The notes below the pieces were generated by a model. It saw only the letters and a program-made list of their open reading frames with translations, searched no databases and was not told where the DNA came from. The position numbers and the translations under genes are program-made. From Phycicoccus jejuensis (GTDB lineage Bacteria; Actinomycetota; Actinomycetes; Actinomycetales; Dermatophilaceae), in assembly GCF_000720925.1 (NCBI RefSeq), contig NZ_JOEE01000004.1:434001-498000 (forward strand): a stretch of DNA of 64,000 nucleotides, given 5' to 3'. Below, in pieces: positions 45,892 through 54,253 of the stretch (positions are counted from its first letter, which is position 1; the number at the start of each line of letters is the position of its first letter).

Positions 45892-47706
45892 ATGAGATCG
45901 ACCCGACGACGCGTCCTCGGTGCGGGTGTCGCCGCCGCCGCCCTCGCGACCTTCGCCGCCGGCACGCCTGCCGCGCTGGCCGGGGGCCACGACGACCACC
46001 ACGGCCGTGGCCACCACCCGAAGCCGCCGGCGACGACGACGGTGCAGCTGCTCTCGTTCAACGACTACCACGGTCACCTCGAGGCGACCGACGGTCCGCT
46101 GAGCAAGACCCTCGACCCGAGCCAGACCCCGGTCGGCGGCGCCGAGTACCTCTCGACCGCGCTGTCCACGCTGCGGGCCAAGGCCCCGAAGGGCAGCTCG
46201 CTGACCGTCGCGGCCGGTGACCTCATCGGCGGCTCGACGTTCCTCTCGGGCCTCTTCCACGACGAGCCGTCGGTCGAGTCGCTCAACGCGATGAAGCTCG
46301 ACGTCAGCAGCGTCGGCAACCACGAGTTCGACGAGGGCACCACCGAGCTGCTGCGCATGCAGAAGGGTGGCTGCCACCCGACGGACGGTTGCTACTTCCC
46401 GTCGCAGCCTTACGCCGGCGCCGACTTCCAGTGGCTCGCCGCCAACGTCGTCCTCAAGCAGCAGGCGAGCAAGGACAAGGACCGCAAGGGCCACCACCAC
46501 CACCACGACAAGGAGCGCACGCTCCTGCCGGCGACCTCGATCAAGAAGGTCAACGGCGTCAAGGTCGGCTTCATCGGCATGACCCTCGAGGGCACCCCGA
46601 GCCTCGTCGACCCGGCCGGCGTCGCGAACGTCGACTTCAAGGACGAGGTCGAGACCGCGAACAAGCAGGCGCGCGAGCTGCGCAAGAAGGGCGTCAGCTC
46701 GATCGTCGTCCTGCTCCACGAGGGCGGCGTCCAGAGCGGCACCTACCAGCAGTGCGTCGGCATCTCCGACCCGATCGCGACGATCGCCAGGACGATGACC
46801 GCCGACGTCGACGCCATCATCACCGGGCACACCCACCAGCCCTACACCTGCTCGATCCCGGACCCGAAGGGCAACCCGCGCCTGGTGACCAGCGCCGCGT
46901 CCTACGGCCAGGTCGTCTCCGAGACCAACCTCGTCATCGACCGCCGCACCGGCGAGGTCGACCGGAAGAAGTCGACCTCGGTCAACCACCTCGTGAGCCG
47001 CACCGCCTTCGCGAAGGACGCGACGCAGACGGCGATCATCGACAAGTGGAAGGCCCTGTCGGGCCCGCTCGCCGCGCAGGTCGTCGGCAGCAACACGCAG
47101 GACATCACCGGTGACTCCAGCGGCAACCGCGGCATCGAGACCCCGATGGCCGACCTCGTCGCCGACGCGATCCTCTTCGGGACCCAGGCCCCGGCCAACG
47201 GTGGCGCCCAGCTCGCGCTGATGAACGTCGGCGGCGTGCGCGCCAGCCTGCTCCTCGCGCCGAAGTACGCGGAGGGCACCGGCCAGATCACCTACGCCGA
47301 GGCCTACGACGTCGCGCCGTTCGGCAACATCCTCACGACGCTCGACCTCACCGGGGCCGAGCTGAAGGCCGTCCTCGAGCAGCAGTACGTCCCCGGCCGC
47401 GCCGGTGGCCGTGACGCGCTCGGGCTCGGTGTCTCGGACGGCTTCTCCTACACGTGGGACGCCACCCAGCCGGCCGGCAGCCGGGTCGTGCCGGGGTCGA
47501 TGACCCTGAACGGCACGCCGATGGACATGAACGCCACCTACCGCGTCGCGACCATCAACTTCCTCGCCAACGGGGGTGACTCCTTCACCGCGTTCTCCGC
47601 GGGGAAGAACGTCCTCGGCGGCAAGGAGGACCTGGCCAACCTCGTCGACTACTTCGGGGCCACGCCCAACCTCACCGCTCCGGCGGACCGCGTCGCCGGG
47701 CTCTGA
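45892..47706 (+). CDS. Secreted 5'-nucleotidase/metallophosphoesterase
   Basis: This is a 604-residue exported enzyme. The N-terminus STRRRVLGAGVAAAALATFA followed by an Ala-rich stretch is a signal peptide with a twin-arginine-like RRR. The metallophosphoesterase domain has FNDYHGHLE, VGNHEFDEG and GHTHQPY; the 5'-nucleotidase C-terminal domain has NVGGVRASLL and the NFLANGGDSF loop. It would hydrolyse extracellular nucleotides with two metal ions. A His-rich start (GGHDDHHGRGHH) and an internal KGHHHHHDKE loop (residues ~203-210) are unusual. No C-terminal cell-wall anchor is visible. AGGAG precedes the ATG. Confidence 0.92.
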   Translation: MRSTRRRVLGAGVAAAALATFAAGTPAALAGGHDDHHGRGHHPKPPATTTVQLLSFNDYHGHLEATDGPLSKTLDPSQTPVGGAEYLSTALSTLRAKAPKGSSLTVAAGDLIGGSTFLSGLFHDEPSVESLNAMKLDVSSVGNHEFDEGTTELLRMQKGGCHPTDGCYFPSQPYAGADFQWLAANVVLKQQASKDKDRKGHHHHHDKERTLLPATSIKKVNGVKVGFIGMTLEGTPSLVDPAGVANVDFKDEVETANKQARELRKKGVSSIVVLLHEGGVQSGTYQQCVGISDPIATIARTMTADVDAIITGHTHQPYTCSIPDPKGNPRLVTSAASYGQVVSETNLVIDRRTGEVDRKKSTSVNHLVSRTAFAKDATQTAIIDKWKALSGPLAAQVVGSNTQDITGDSSGNRGIETPMADLVADAILFGTQAPANGGAQLALMNVGGVRASLLLAPKYAEGTGQITYAEAYDVAPFGNILTTLDLTGAELKAVLEQQYVPGRAGGRDALGLGVSDGFSYTWDATQPAGSRVVPGSMTLNGTPMDMNATYRVATINFLANGGDSFTAFSAGKNVLGGKEDLANLVDYFGATPNLTAPADRVAGL

Positions 47707-47722
47707 CCCGCGAGGCACCGAC

Positions 47723-47753
47723 GAGGGCCGTACCCCACCGGGGTGCGGCCCTC
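47723..47753 (+). terminator. Hairpin terminator after the 5'-nucleotidase gene
   Basis: A 14-bp stem (47723-47736 with 47740-47753, one G-U pair) closes on a 3-nt loop, 17 nt after the stop. Confidence 0.8.
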
Positions 47754-47767
47754 GCCGTGTCCGTGGC

Positions 47768-47773
47768 TAGGGT
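47768..47773 (+). promoter_or_regulatory. Probable -10 box of the oligopeptidase gene, leaderless start
   Basis: TAGGGT ends 6 nt before the ATG at 47780, and no ribosome site is present. It lies directly after the terminator. Confidence 0.5.
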
Positions 47774-47779
47774 GACGCC

Positions 47780-49921
47780 ATGCCGAGCCCGACCCCGCCC
47801 ACCGCCCCGCGCCGCGAGCACGTCCGCGAGCACCACGGGGACCGGGTGCTCGACCCGTACTGGTGGATGCGCGACCTCGAGGACCCCGCGCTGCGCGAGT
47901 ACCTCGAGGCCGAGAACGCCTACGCCGAGGCGATGACCGAGCACCTCGCCCCGCTGCGGACGACGCTCTTCGACGAGATCCGCGCGCGGGTCAAGGAGGA
48001 CGACCTCTCGGTGCCCGTCGCGAGCGGTCCGTGGTGGTACTTCTCGCGCACCGCGGAGGGCAAGCAGTACGCCATCCACGTGCGGGTGCCGCGCACCGAC
48101 GGCGACCCGCGCCCCGACCCCGAGGGTGAGGCCCTGCCGGGGGAGCAGGTGCTGCTCGACGGCAACGTCGAGGCGGGTGAGTCGGAGTTCTTCTCGCTCG
48201 GGGCCCTCACGGTCAGCGCGGACCACCGGCTGCTCGCCTTCGCCGTCGACACCGCCGGTGACGAGCGCTTCGACCTCGTCGTCCGCGAGGTGGCGACGGG
48301 CCGCGTCCTCGACGACACGCTGACCGGCATCGGGTACGGGGTCGAGCTGAGCCGCGACGGCTCCTTCGTCTTCTACACCCGCGTCGACGACGCCTGGCGG
48401 CCGCACCAGCTGTGGCGCCACCGCGTCGGCGGCGACCCCGGCGACGACGTCCTCGTCCACGAAGAGACCGACGAGCGCTTCTGGATGGGTGTGAGCAGCA
48501 GCCGCGACGAGCGCTGGCTCCTGCTCGGGCTCGGCTCCAAGACCACCTCCGAGGTGTGGATGCTCCCCTCGGACGACCCCGAGGGCCAGTGGCGCGTCGT
48601 CGCGCCGCGGCGCGAGGGCGTCGAGTACGACGTCGAGCCGGCCGACGACCGGCTGCTCGTCGTGCACAACGCCGACGACCCGGACTCCGACCTCGCGTGG
48701 GCGCCGCTCGACGCGACGAGCCACGAGCAGTGGGTGCCGCTGCTGGCCTCCGGCGACGGGGAGCGCTTCGTCGGCGTCGACGCGTTCGACGACGCGACCG
48801 TCCTCTCGCTGCGCACGGGTGGCCTCACCGCGCTGCGTGTGCTGCCGCGCGACGTCACCTCCGTCTCCGGCCACGGGACCCCGTGGGACGTCGAGGTCGG
48901 GACGGCGGTGCACTCGATCGGCCTCGGCGACAACCCGGAGCCCGACCAGCGGTCGGTCCAGGTGGTCGTCGAGTCGTGGACCACGCCGCGGACGGTGCTC
49001 GACGTCGACCTCGCGACGGGGGAGCGGACCGAGCTCAAGCGCCAGCCGGTGCTCGGCGGGTTCGACGCCGCCGACTACGAGGAGTCGCGCGAGTGGGCCA
49101 CGGCGCCGGACGGCACGCCCGTGCCGGTGTCCGTCGTGCGCCGTCGTGGCGTCGTGGCCGACGGCACCAACCCGGGGCTGCTCGCGGCCTACGGCGCCTA
49201 CGAGATCTCGTCCGACCCGTACTTCTCGGTCGCACGGCTCGGGCTGCTCGACCGCGGCGTCGTGTTCGCCGTCGCGCACGTCCGCGGCGGCGGCGAGATG
49301 GGCCGCCGCTGGTACGACGAGGGCAAGCTGCTCGCCAAGCCGAACACCTTCTCCGACACCGTCGCCGCCGCAGAGCACCTCGTCGCGACGGGATGGGTCG
49401 CGCCGCACCGGCTCGGCCTCGAGGGTGGCTCCGCCGGCGGGCTGCTCGTCGGCGCCGTCCTCAACGCGGCGCCCGGCCTGTTCCGCGTCGCGCACGCGGC
49501 GGTGCCCTTCGTCGACGCGCTGACCACCATCCTCCAGCCGGAGCTGCCGCTCACCGTGGGGGAGTGGGAGGAGTGGGGCAACCCGCTCGAGGACCCGGAG
49601 GTGTACGCGACGATGCGGGCGTACACGCCGTACGAGAACGTGCGGCCCGAGGCCTACCCGGCGGTCCTCGCGACGACCAGCCTGCACGACACGCGCGTCT
49701 ACGTCACCGAGCCGGCCAAGTGGGTCGCCCGCCTGCGCGAGACCGTGACCAACGACCCCGCGACCCACCCGGTGCTCCTGCGCACCGAGCTGTCCGCCGG
49801 CCACGGCGGCCGCTCGGGCCGCTACGCCGCCTGGGAGCAGATCGCGTGGGAGTGGGCGTTCGTCCTCGACCGGCTCGGGGCCACCGAGCGCGTCGACGGC
49901 CCCGGGACCCTCAGCGGCTGA
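47780..49921 (+). CDS. ptrB: Oligopeptidase B-like serine peptidase (S9A)
   Basis: This is a 713-residue prolyl-oligopeptidase-family enzyme. A beta-propeller fills residues ~70-430, followed by an alpha/beta-hydrolase domain with nucleophile Ser551 in GGSAGG, Asp in HDTRVYV and His in AGHGG. The N-terminal DPYWWMRDLEDP is the family's conserved opening. Oligopeptidase B cleaves short peptides after basic residues in the cytoplasm. There is no signal peptide. It converges on a universal stress gene and the two coding regions overlap by 11 bp at their 3' ends. Confidence 0.93.
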   Translation: MPSPTPPTAPRREHVREHHGDRVLDPYWWMRDLEDPALREYLEAENAYAEAMTEHLAPLRTTLFDEIRARVKEDDLSVPVASGPWWYFSRTAEGKQYAIHVRVPRTDGDPRPDPEGEALPGEQVLLDGNVEAGESEFFSLGALTVSADHRLLAFAVDTAGDERFDLVVREVATGRVLDDTLTGIGYGVELSRDGSFVFYTRVDDAWRPHQLWRHRVGGDPGDDVLVHEETDERFWMGVSSSRDERWLLLGLGSKTTSEVWMLPSDDPEGQWRVVAPRREGVEYDVEPADDRLLVVHNADDPDSDLAWAPLDATSHEQWVPLLASGDGERFVGVDAFDDATVLSLRTGGLTALRVLPRDVTSVSGHGTPWDVEVGTAVHSIGLGDNPEPDQRSVQVVVESWTTPRTVLDVDLATGERTELKRQPVLGGFDAADYEESREWATAPDGTPVPVSVVRRRGVVADGTNPGLLAAYGAYEISSDPYFSVARLGLLDRGVVFAVAHVRGGGEMGRRWYDEGKLLAKPNTFSDTVAAAEHLVATGWVAPHRLGLEGGSAGGLLVGAVLNAAPGLFRVAHAAVPFVDALTTILQPELPLTVGEWEEWGNPLEDPEVYATMRAYTPYENVRPEAYPAVLATTSLHDTRVYVTEPAKWVARLRETVTNDPATHPVLLRTELSAGHGGRSGRYAAWEQIAWEWAFVLDRLGATERVDGPGTLSG

Positions 49922-50774
49922 CGAGCACCGGGCAGGCGCTGCGCGAGACGACGCGCAGCGCGCTCGACCCGACGCGCAGGCCCTCGAAGCCGCCGCGTCC
50001 CCGCGCGCCGACGACGAGGAGGCTCGCGCCCTCGCTGCTCGCGGCGAGGGCGTGCACCGGGTCGTCGCGCACGACGTGGACCTCGACCTTGGCGTCGGGG
50101 TGCTCCGGGCCCGGGGCCGCGGCCTCCCGCTCCACCATCTGCTCGACGCCCGCGACGTAGTCCTCCCAGCTCGAGGCGTCGGCGAGGGTCGGGTCGGTCG
50201 CGGCGCGCGCCTGCCAGGCGTGGACGGCGTCGACCGTCCCGCTCAGGACGTCCGCCTCCCGGACGGCCGTCCGCAGCGCTCCGACGGAGGAGTCGGAGCC
50301 GTCGAACCCGACGACGACCCGGCCGCCGGAGACCGGGGTGCTGGCGGCGCTCGTGTGGCCGACGACGAGCACGGGGCAGCGGGCGTGGGTGAGCACCTGC
50401 ATCGCGACCGCGCCCAGCCCGGCGCGGCTGAGCACCCCGTGGCCGGCGACGCCGACGACGACGAGCGCGGCGGTCTGCGAGGAGGCGACGAGGGAGGTGC
50501 TGGCGTAGCCGTCGTGCAGGGCGGAGGTGACGGTGAGGTCGGGATGGGCGGCGTGGGCGCGGGCCACCGCGACGTCGAGGAGCCGCCGGCCGTGGTCGGT
50601 GACGACCGAGCGGTCGGCCAGCGCACCGAAGCCGAGCATCGGCAGGTCGGGCGCGAAGGCGTGGAGCACGTGCAGGGTCATCCCGCGGGTGCTCGCGAAG
50701 TGGGCGGCCTGGACGACGGCGGCCTCCGAGAGCGGAGACCCGTCGACCCCGACGACGACCCGGGACTGGTTCAT
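49911..50774 (-). CDS. Universal stress protein, tandem UspA domains
   Basis: This is a 287-residue protein with two complete UspA domains. Domain 1 starts at VVVGVDGSPLSEAAV and ends LTHARCPVLVVGH; domain 2 starts at VVVGFDGSDSSVGAL and ends GGFEGLRVGSSALRVVSRSACPVLVS. Both keep the ATP-loop pattern, the first as VAGHGVLSRAGLGAVAMQ. The ATG at 50774 follows AAGGACGAG; the frame stays open upstream without conserved sequence. Its 3' end overlaps the oligopeptidase gene on the other strand by 11 bp. Confidence 0.92.
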   Translation of the reverse strand: MNQSRVVVGVDGSPLSEAAVVQAAHFASTRGMTLHVLHAFAPDLPMLGFGALADRSVVTDHGRRLLDVAVARAHAAHPDLTVTSALHDGYASTSLVASSQTAALVVVGVAGHGVLSRAGLGAVAMQVLTHARCPVLVVGHTSAASTPVSGGRVVVGFDGSDSSVGALRTAVREADVLSGTVDAVHAWQARAATDPTLADASSWEDYVAGVEQMVEREAAAPGPEHPDAKVEVHVVRDDPVHALAASSEGASLLVVGARGRGGFEGLRVGSSALRVVSRSACPVLVSR

Positions 50775-50841
50775 CGACTCGTCCTTCCCGTGCAGCACAC
50801 CCGGCGGCGGGCTGCGACTTTTCGGGAGGTCCGTCGTCGAG

Positions 50842-50864
50842 GGAGGTGGGGTGCCTCCACCTCC
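50842..50864. promoter_or_regulatory. 8-bp inverted repeat between universal stress gene and mtnA
   Basis: GGAGGTGG (50842-50849) and CCACCTCC (50857-50864) are perfect arms with a 7-nt loop, in the 224-bp divergent gap about 70 bp upstream of the stress gene start. It may be an operator. Apart from the mtnA -10 nothing else is recognised in this gap. Confidence 0.4.
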
Positions 50865-50986
50865 GACCGTCCCACCGTGCGCTCTCCGGAGCAAGGGGGT
50901 GCCCGGTCCGTGGCCCCGGCGGCGGCGTCCCTGGCGTCGACTCCGCGGCGGCGACCCTGGCGTGCAGGGGCCGACGCCCGGGGTCG

Positions 50987-50992
50987 TAGGCT
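50987..50992 (+). promoter_or_regulatory. Probable -10 box of mtnA, leaderless start
   Basis: TAGGCT ends 6 nt before the mtnA ATG at 50999; there is no Shine-Dalgarno. Confidence 0.5.
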
Positions 50993-50998
50993 CGCGCC

Positions 50999-52048
50999 AT
51001 GACCGTGCGTGCGATCGAATGGGTCCCCGGCGCGGGCACCGACGGCCGGGGTGTGCTGCGCATCCTCGACCAGACCGTCCTGCCCGCTTCGACCACCTAC
51101 CTCGACCTCGAGACCGTCGACGCGCTGGTCGCGGCCATCGAGGTCCTCGCCGTGCGGGGTGCGCCGGCCCTCGGGGTGGCGGGTGCCCTCGGCGTGGTGG
51201 TGGCCCTCGACGAGGGCCGGCGCGTGGGCTGGGATGCCGGGCGGCTCGACTTCGAGATCGACCGGGTCCGCAACGCCCGCCCCACGGCGGTCAACCTCGC
51301 GTGGGGCGTGGACCAGGTCCGGGGCCTGATGCCGCAGGGGCGTGAGGCCGTCCTGCGGGCCGCGCTCGAGCTGGCCGCCGACGACGAGGCCGCCAACCGT
51401 GAGCTCTCGCGCCAGGCCGCCGACTGGCTGCTGGCCCGCACCGGGCGCGACCGGCTGCGCATCCTCACCCATTGCAACGCGGGGATGCTCGCCACCTCGG
51501 CGTGGGGCACCGCGCTCGGCGTGGTCCGCGAGCTGCACGCCCGCGGCGCGGTCGAGTTCGTCTACGCCGACGAGACCCGCCCGCTGCTGCAGGGCGCCCG
51601 GCTCACCGCCTGGGAGCTGGCCGCCGACGGCATTCCGCACGCGGTGCAGGTCGACAGCGCCGCCGCCTCGACCATCCTGCGCGGGCTCGTCGACTGCGCC
51701 GTCGTCGGAGCCGACCGGATCGCGGCCAACGGTGACGTCGCGAACAAGATCGGCACCCTCGGGGTGGCGCTCGCGTGTCACGAGGCCGGCGTCCCGCTGC
51801 TCGTGGCCGCGCCGTGGTCGACGGTCGACCTCGCCATGGCCGACGGTGCGGGCATCGAGGTCGAGGAGCGCGCCGGCGACGAGGTCACCACCCTCGCGGG
51901 GGTCCGCACGGCCCCGGCCTCCTCGGCGGGGTTCAACCCCGCCTTCGACGTGACCCCGGCGCGGTTCGTCGCGGCGGTGGCGACCGAACGAGGAGTCATC
52001 GAGCCCGCCGCCGGACAGACACCGGGCGACACCGCGCCGCCAGCCTGA
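50999..52048 (+). CDS. mtnA: S-methyl-5-thioribose-1-phosphate isomerase
   Basis: This is a 349-residue protein of the eIF2B/MtnA family. RGAPALGVAGALGV, HCNAGMLATSAWGTALGV (catalytic Cys), VYADETRPLLQGARLTAWEL and GADRIAANGDVANKIGT (catalytic Asp) are all present. It isomerises methylthioribose-1-P to methylthioribulose-1-P in methionine salvage. No other salvage gene (mtnB-D) is next to it, so it may act alone or the rest may lie elsewhere. Confidence 0.93.
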   Translation: MTVRAIEWVPGAGTDGRGVLRILDQTVLPASTTYLDLETVDALVAAIEVLAVRGAPALGVAGALGVVVALDEGRRVGWDAGRLDFEIDRVRNARPTAVNLAWGVDQVRGLMPQGREAVLRAALELAADDEAANRELSRQAADWLLARTGRDRLRILTHCNAGMLATSAWGTALGVVRELHARGAVEFVYADETRPLLQGARLTAWELAADGIPHAVQVDSAAASTILRGLVDCAVVGADRIAANGDVANKIGTLGVALACHEAGVPLLVAAPWSTVDLAMADGAGIEVEERAGDEVTTLAGVRTAPASSAGFNPAFDVTPARFVAAVATERGVIEPAAGQTPGDTAPPA

Positions 52049-52085
52049 AGGTATGCGCCTCATCTGGTCCGGATGAAGGTATGCT
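52046..52085 (+). promoter_or_regulatory. Direct-repeat operator overlapping the satD promoter
   Basis: TGAAGGTATGC occurs twice (52046-52056 and 52074-52084), 28 bp apart. The second copy contains the -10 box TATGCT (52080-52085), which ends 6 nt before the ATG at 52092. CATC (52061-52064) and GATG (52072-52075) form a short inverted repeat between the copies. The first copy overlaps the end of mtnA. The layout suits repression by a DNA-binding protein, possibly the helix-turn-helix protein encoded next. Confidence 0.55.
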
Positions 52086-52091
52086 CTTCAC

Positions 52092-52745
52092 ATGACACCG
52101 ATGAAGCCGGAGGCTTCAGCGCACGTCCTGATCGGCGACATCGTCGCGTCCCGGCGCGCCCAGGACCGGCGGAGGGTCCACGATGCCGTGCTCCGGGCGC
52201 TGACCGCCACCGAGGCGGCGGTGCCGTCGCTGCGCGGCCTGCGGGTGACGGTGGGCGACGAGTTCCAGGGGGCCTACCGCTCGCTGGGTGAGGCGTTGGA
52301 CGCCGCCCTGCGGGTGCGCCTCGAGCTCCTGCCCGACGTCGACGTCCGCCTGGGGGTGGGCGGCGGCACGGCGACGCTGCTGGATGCCGAGCGCGGCATC
52401 GAGGACGGGTCGGCCTGGTGGGCGGCCCGCGACGCCATCGACGCCGTCGAGGCCGCCGCCGACCGGGCCCCCACCCGCCTCCTGCGCACCGGCCTGCGCG
52501 ACGCCGGGGGGCCCGACCCGCGGGTCGACGCCGTCAACGCGGCGCTGCTGTGTCGGGACCACCTGGTTGGATCTCTCTCGGAACGCTCACTGCGGCTGCT
52601 GAGGGGGCTCATGGATCCCGGGACCACCCAGGCCGACCTCGCCGCGCGCGAGGGGGTCAGTGCCTCCGCGGTGTCCCAGCGCGTGCGCTCCGACGGGGTC
52701 GGCGCCGTGCTCGCCGCGCACGAGCTGCTGCGAGCGTTGCCGTGA
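52092..52745 (+). CDS. SatD family DNA-binding protein
   Basis: This is a 217-residue protein. Its N-terminal half (VLIGDIVASRRAQDRRRVHDAV, VTVGDEFQGAY, VRLGVGGG) resembles a nucleotide-cyclase-like ferredoxin fold typical of SatD. The C-terminal end is a helix-turn-helix (TTQADLAAREGVSASAVSQRV). SatD members occur in Firmicutes and actinobacteria as two-gene units with a membrane protein, and that is the case here (GTGA overlap with the next gene). The role is unknown; autoregulation through the upstream repeats is a reasonable guess. An in-frame ATG 9 nt downstream is an alternative start. Confidence 0.8.
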   Translation: MTPMKPEASAHVLIGDIVASRRAQDRRRVHDAVLRALTATEAAVPSLRGLRVTVGDEFQGAYRSLGEALDAALRVRLELLPDVDVRLGVGGGTATLLDAERGIEDGSAWWAARDAIDAVEAAADRAPTRLLRTGLRDAGGPDPRVDAVNAALLCRDHLVGSLSERSLRLLRGLMDPGTTQADLAAREGVSASAVSQRVRSDGVGAVLAAHELLRALP

Positions 52746-53518
52746 CCTGGCTCGGGGTGTGGCTGCTGGGGGTCGGCGTGGCCGACCTGGTCCGTGCCGC
52801 CCGGCGGCCGGCCGTGTCGCGCTGGGCGTCCTGGGCCGGGGTGGCCCTGGTGGTGCTCGTCGGCGCCGCGGCCGGGCTGTTCGGGGTCGGCGACGCCGTG
52901 GCCCTGGTCGGCGCCGTGCTGTCGCTGCTGCTGTGGCAGCGGTGGTCCGACGCCGCCCTGGCCAACGGCCGCGGGCACGCCCGCTCGCTCGCCGCTCTCG
53001 GCGGCGGGGCGGCCTGGCTCGTGGCGCTGTCCGGCTGGGCGTCACCCGCCGGCGGCCTCGTCGGGCGCTGGCTGCGCTGGGCCGAGCTGCCGAGCGCGCT
53101 GGCCGGCGCCACGGTGGCGCAGGTCCTGCTCGTGCTCGGGCTCCTGGTGGCGAACCTGGCCACCGGCAACGTCGTCGTCCGGCTGGTGCTGGTCAGCATC
53201 GGGGCCCTGCGCCCGCTGGGGCGGGCCCGTGCCGCGGCCGTGGCGATGCCCGAGCCGGCGCTGCAGCTGCGCGGCGGGCGCCTTCTCGGCCCGATGGAGC
53301 GCGTCGTCATCCTCGGGCTCGGGCTCGCGGGGCAGCCCACCGCCGCCGCCCTGGTCATCGCGGCCAAGGGCCTGATCCGCTTCCCCGAGCTGCAGAGCAA
53401 GCGCAGCGACCGCGAGAGCCTCGCCGGCACCGGGATCGACGAGGTGACCGAGTACTTCCTGGTCGGCTCGTTCGTGTCGTGGCTCATCGCGCTGGGCAGC
53501 CTGTTCCTGGCCCGGTGA
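52742..53518 (+). CDS. Multi-pass membrane protein, partner of SatD
   Basis: This is a 258-residue protein with about six predicted membrane helices (residues ~2-17, 28-44, 49-65, 78-95, 113-135, and a final one near 240-257). Between the fifth and last is a cytoplasmic or amphipathic stretch with LLGPMERVVILGLGLAGQPTAAALVIAAKG and FPELQSKRSD. GTG overlaps the satD stop. Function is unknown. Its constant pairing with SatD-type proteins suggests that one controls the other. It uses CTG rather than CTC for Leu more than the dcw genes do. Confidence 0.75.
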   Translation: MTWLGVWLLGVGVADLVRAARRPAVSRWASWAGVALVVLVGAAAGLFGVGDAVALVGAVLSLLLWQRWSDAALANGRGHARSLAALGGGAAWLVALSGWASPAGGLVGRWLRWAELPSALAGATVAQVLLVLGLLVANLATGNVVVRLVLVSIGALRPLGRARAAAVAMPEPALQLRGGRLLGPMERVVILGLGLAGQPTAAALVIAAKGLIRFPELQSKRSDRESLAGTGIDEVTEYFLVGSFVSWLIALGSLFLAR

Positions 53519-53537
53519 CCCGGGGCGGCCGGCCGCC

Positions 53538-54203
53538 TCAGACGTCGATGATGCGGCCCTTCCACTGCGCCGGGAAGTCGGTGCCGGTGTCGCCCGCCTG
53601 CAGCAGCCGGTAGGTCATGGCGGCGGCCTCCTCGAGGTTCAGGGCCCGGCGCAGGGCCATCGCCACGGTGTCGCCGAGGGCCGAGCAGCCGTGGTGGGCC
53701 AGCACCACGGCGTCGTGGTCGCGGGCGGCCCCGGCAGCGGCCTCGGCGAGCTCGTCGCTGCCCGACGGCATGAACGGCACCCGCCCCGCGCTCCCGAGGT
53801 AGTACTGGTGGTCCAGGGTGGTGAACCGGATCGGCGCGCCGAGCATGTCGACGAGCAGCACGTGCTGGGGGTGCAGGTGCACGATGGCGCGCACGTCCTC
53901 GCGGACGGCGTAGGTGCGCTGGTGCAGCTTCCACTCCACCGAGGGGCGGGCGGCGCCGCCCACCCGCTCACCCGCGGGCGTCAGCTCGGCGAAGTCGTCC
54001 GGGGTGAGGCGGTCGAGCCAGGTGCCGGTGGCCGTGACGACGAACCGGTCGGTGCCGGGGACCCGGGCCGAGAGGTTGCCGCCGCTGGCCTGCACCAGCC
54101 CTCGGGCGACCACCTGTCGGCCGGCGTCGACGAGCTGGTCGAGGATCTCGGCCGGCCCGGGGGCGGCCCCGGAGCCGGTCTCGGAGGGTGGGTTCGCGCT
54201 CAC
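53538..54203 (-). CDS. Class II aldolase/adducin family protein
   Basis: This is a 221-residue protein. GLVQASGGNLSARVPGTDRF is the family start, the zinc histidines are in HLHPQH (residues ~112-117) and VLAHHGCSALGD. The family includes fuculose-phosphate aldolase and ribulose-phosphate epimerases, so the substrate cannot be deduced. The GTG at 54203 has a CATGAT box 6 nt upstream and no ribosome site. It lies downstream of and parallel to the SDR gene, 50 bp away. A 14-bp palindrome (53524-53537) sits between its stop and the convergent gene. Confidence 0.85.
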   Translation of the reverse strand: MSANPPSETGSGAAPGPAEILDQLVDAGRQVVARGLVQASGGNLSARVPGTDRFVVTATGTWLDRLTPDDFAELTPAGERVGGAARPSVEWKLHQRTYAVREDVRAIVHLHPQHVLLVDMLGAPIRFTTLDHQYYLGSAGRVPFMPSGSDELAEAAAGAARDHDAVVLAHHGCSALGDTVAMALRRALNLEEAAAMTYRLLQAGDTGTDFPAQWKGRIIDV

Positions 54204-54253
54204 GGGGCGATCATGCCGCACCGCTCCCGGCCCGGGGCCCGCGGTGGGCGCGC

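Noticed and set aside
53524..53537. 14-bp palindrome GGCGGCCGGCCGCC between two convergent genes
   Set aside because: It has no loop, so the stem would be only about 5 bp. It may contribute to termination, but such GC palindromes are expected by chance here.
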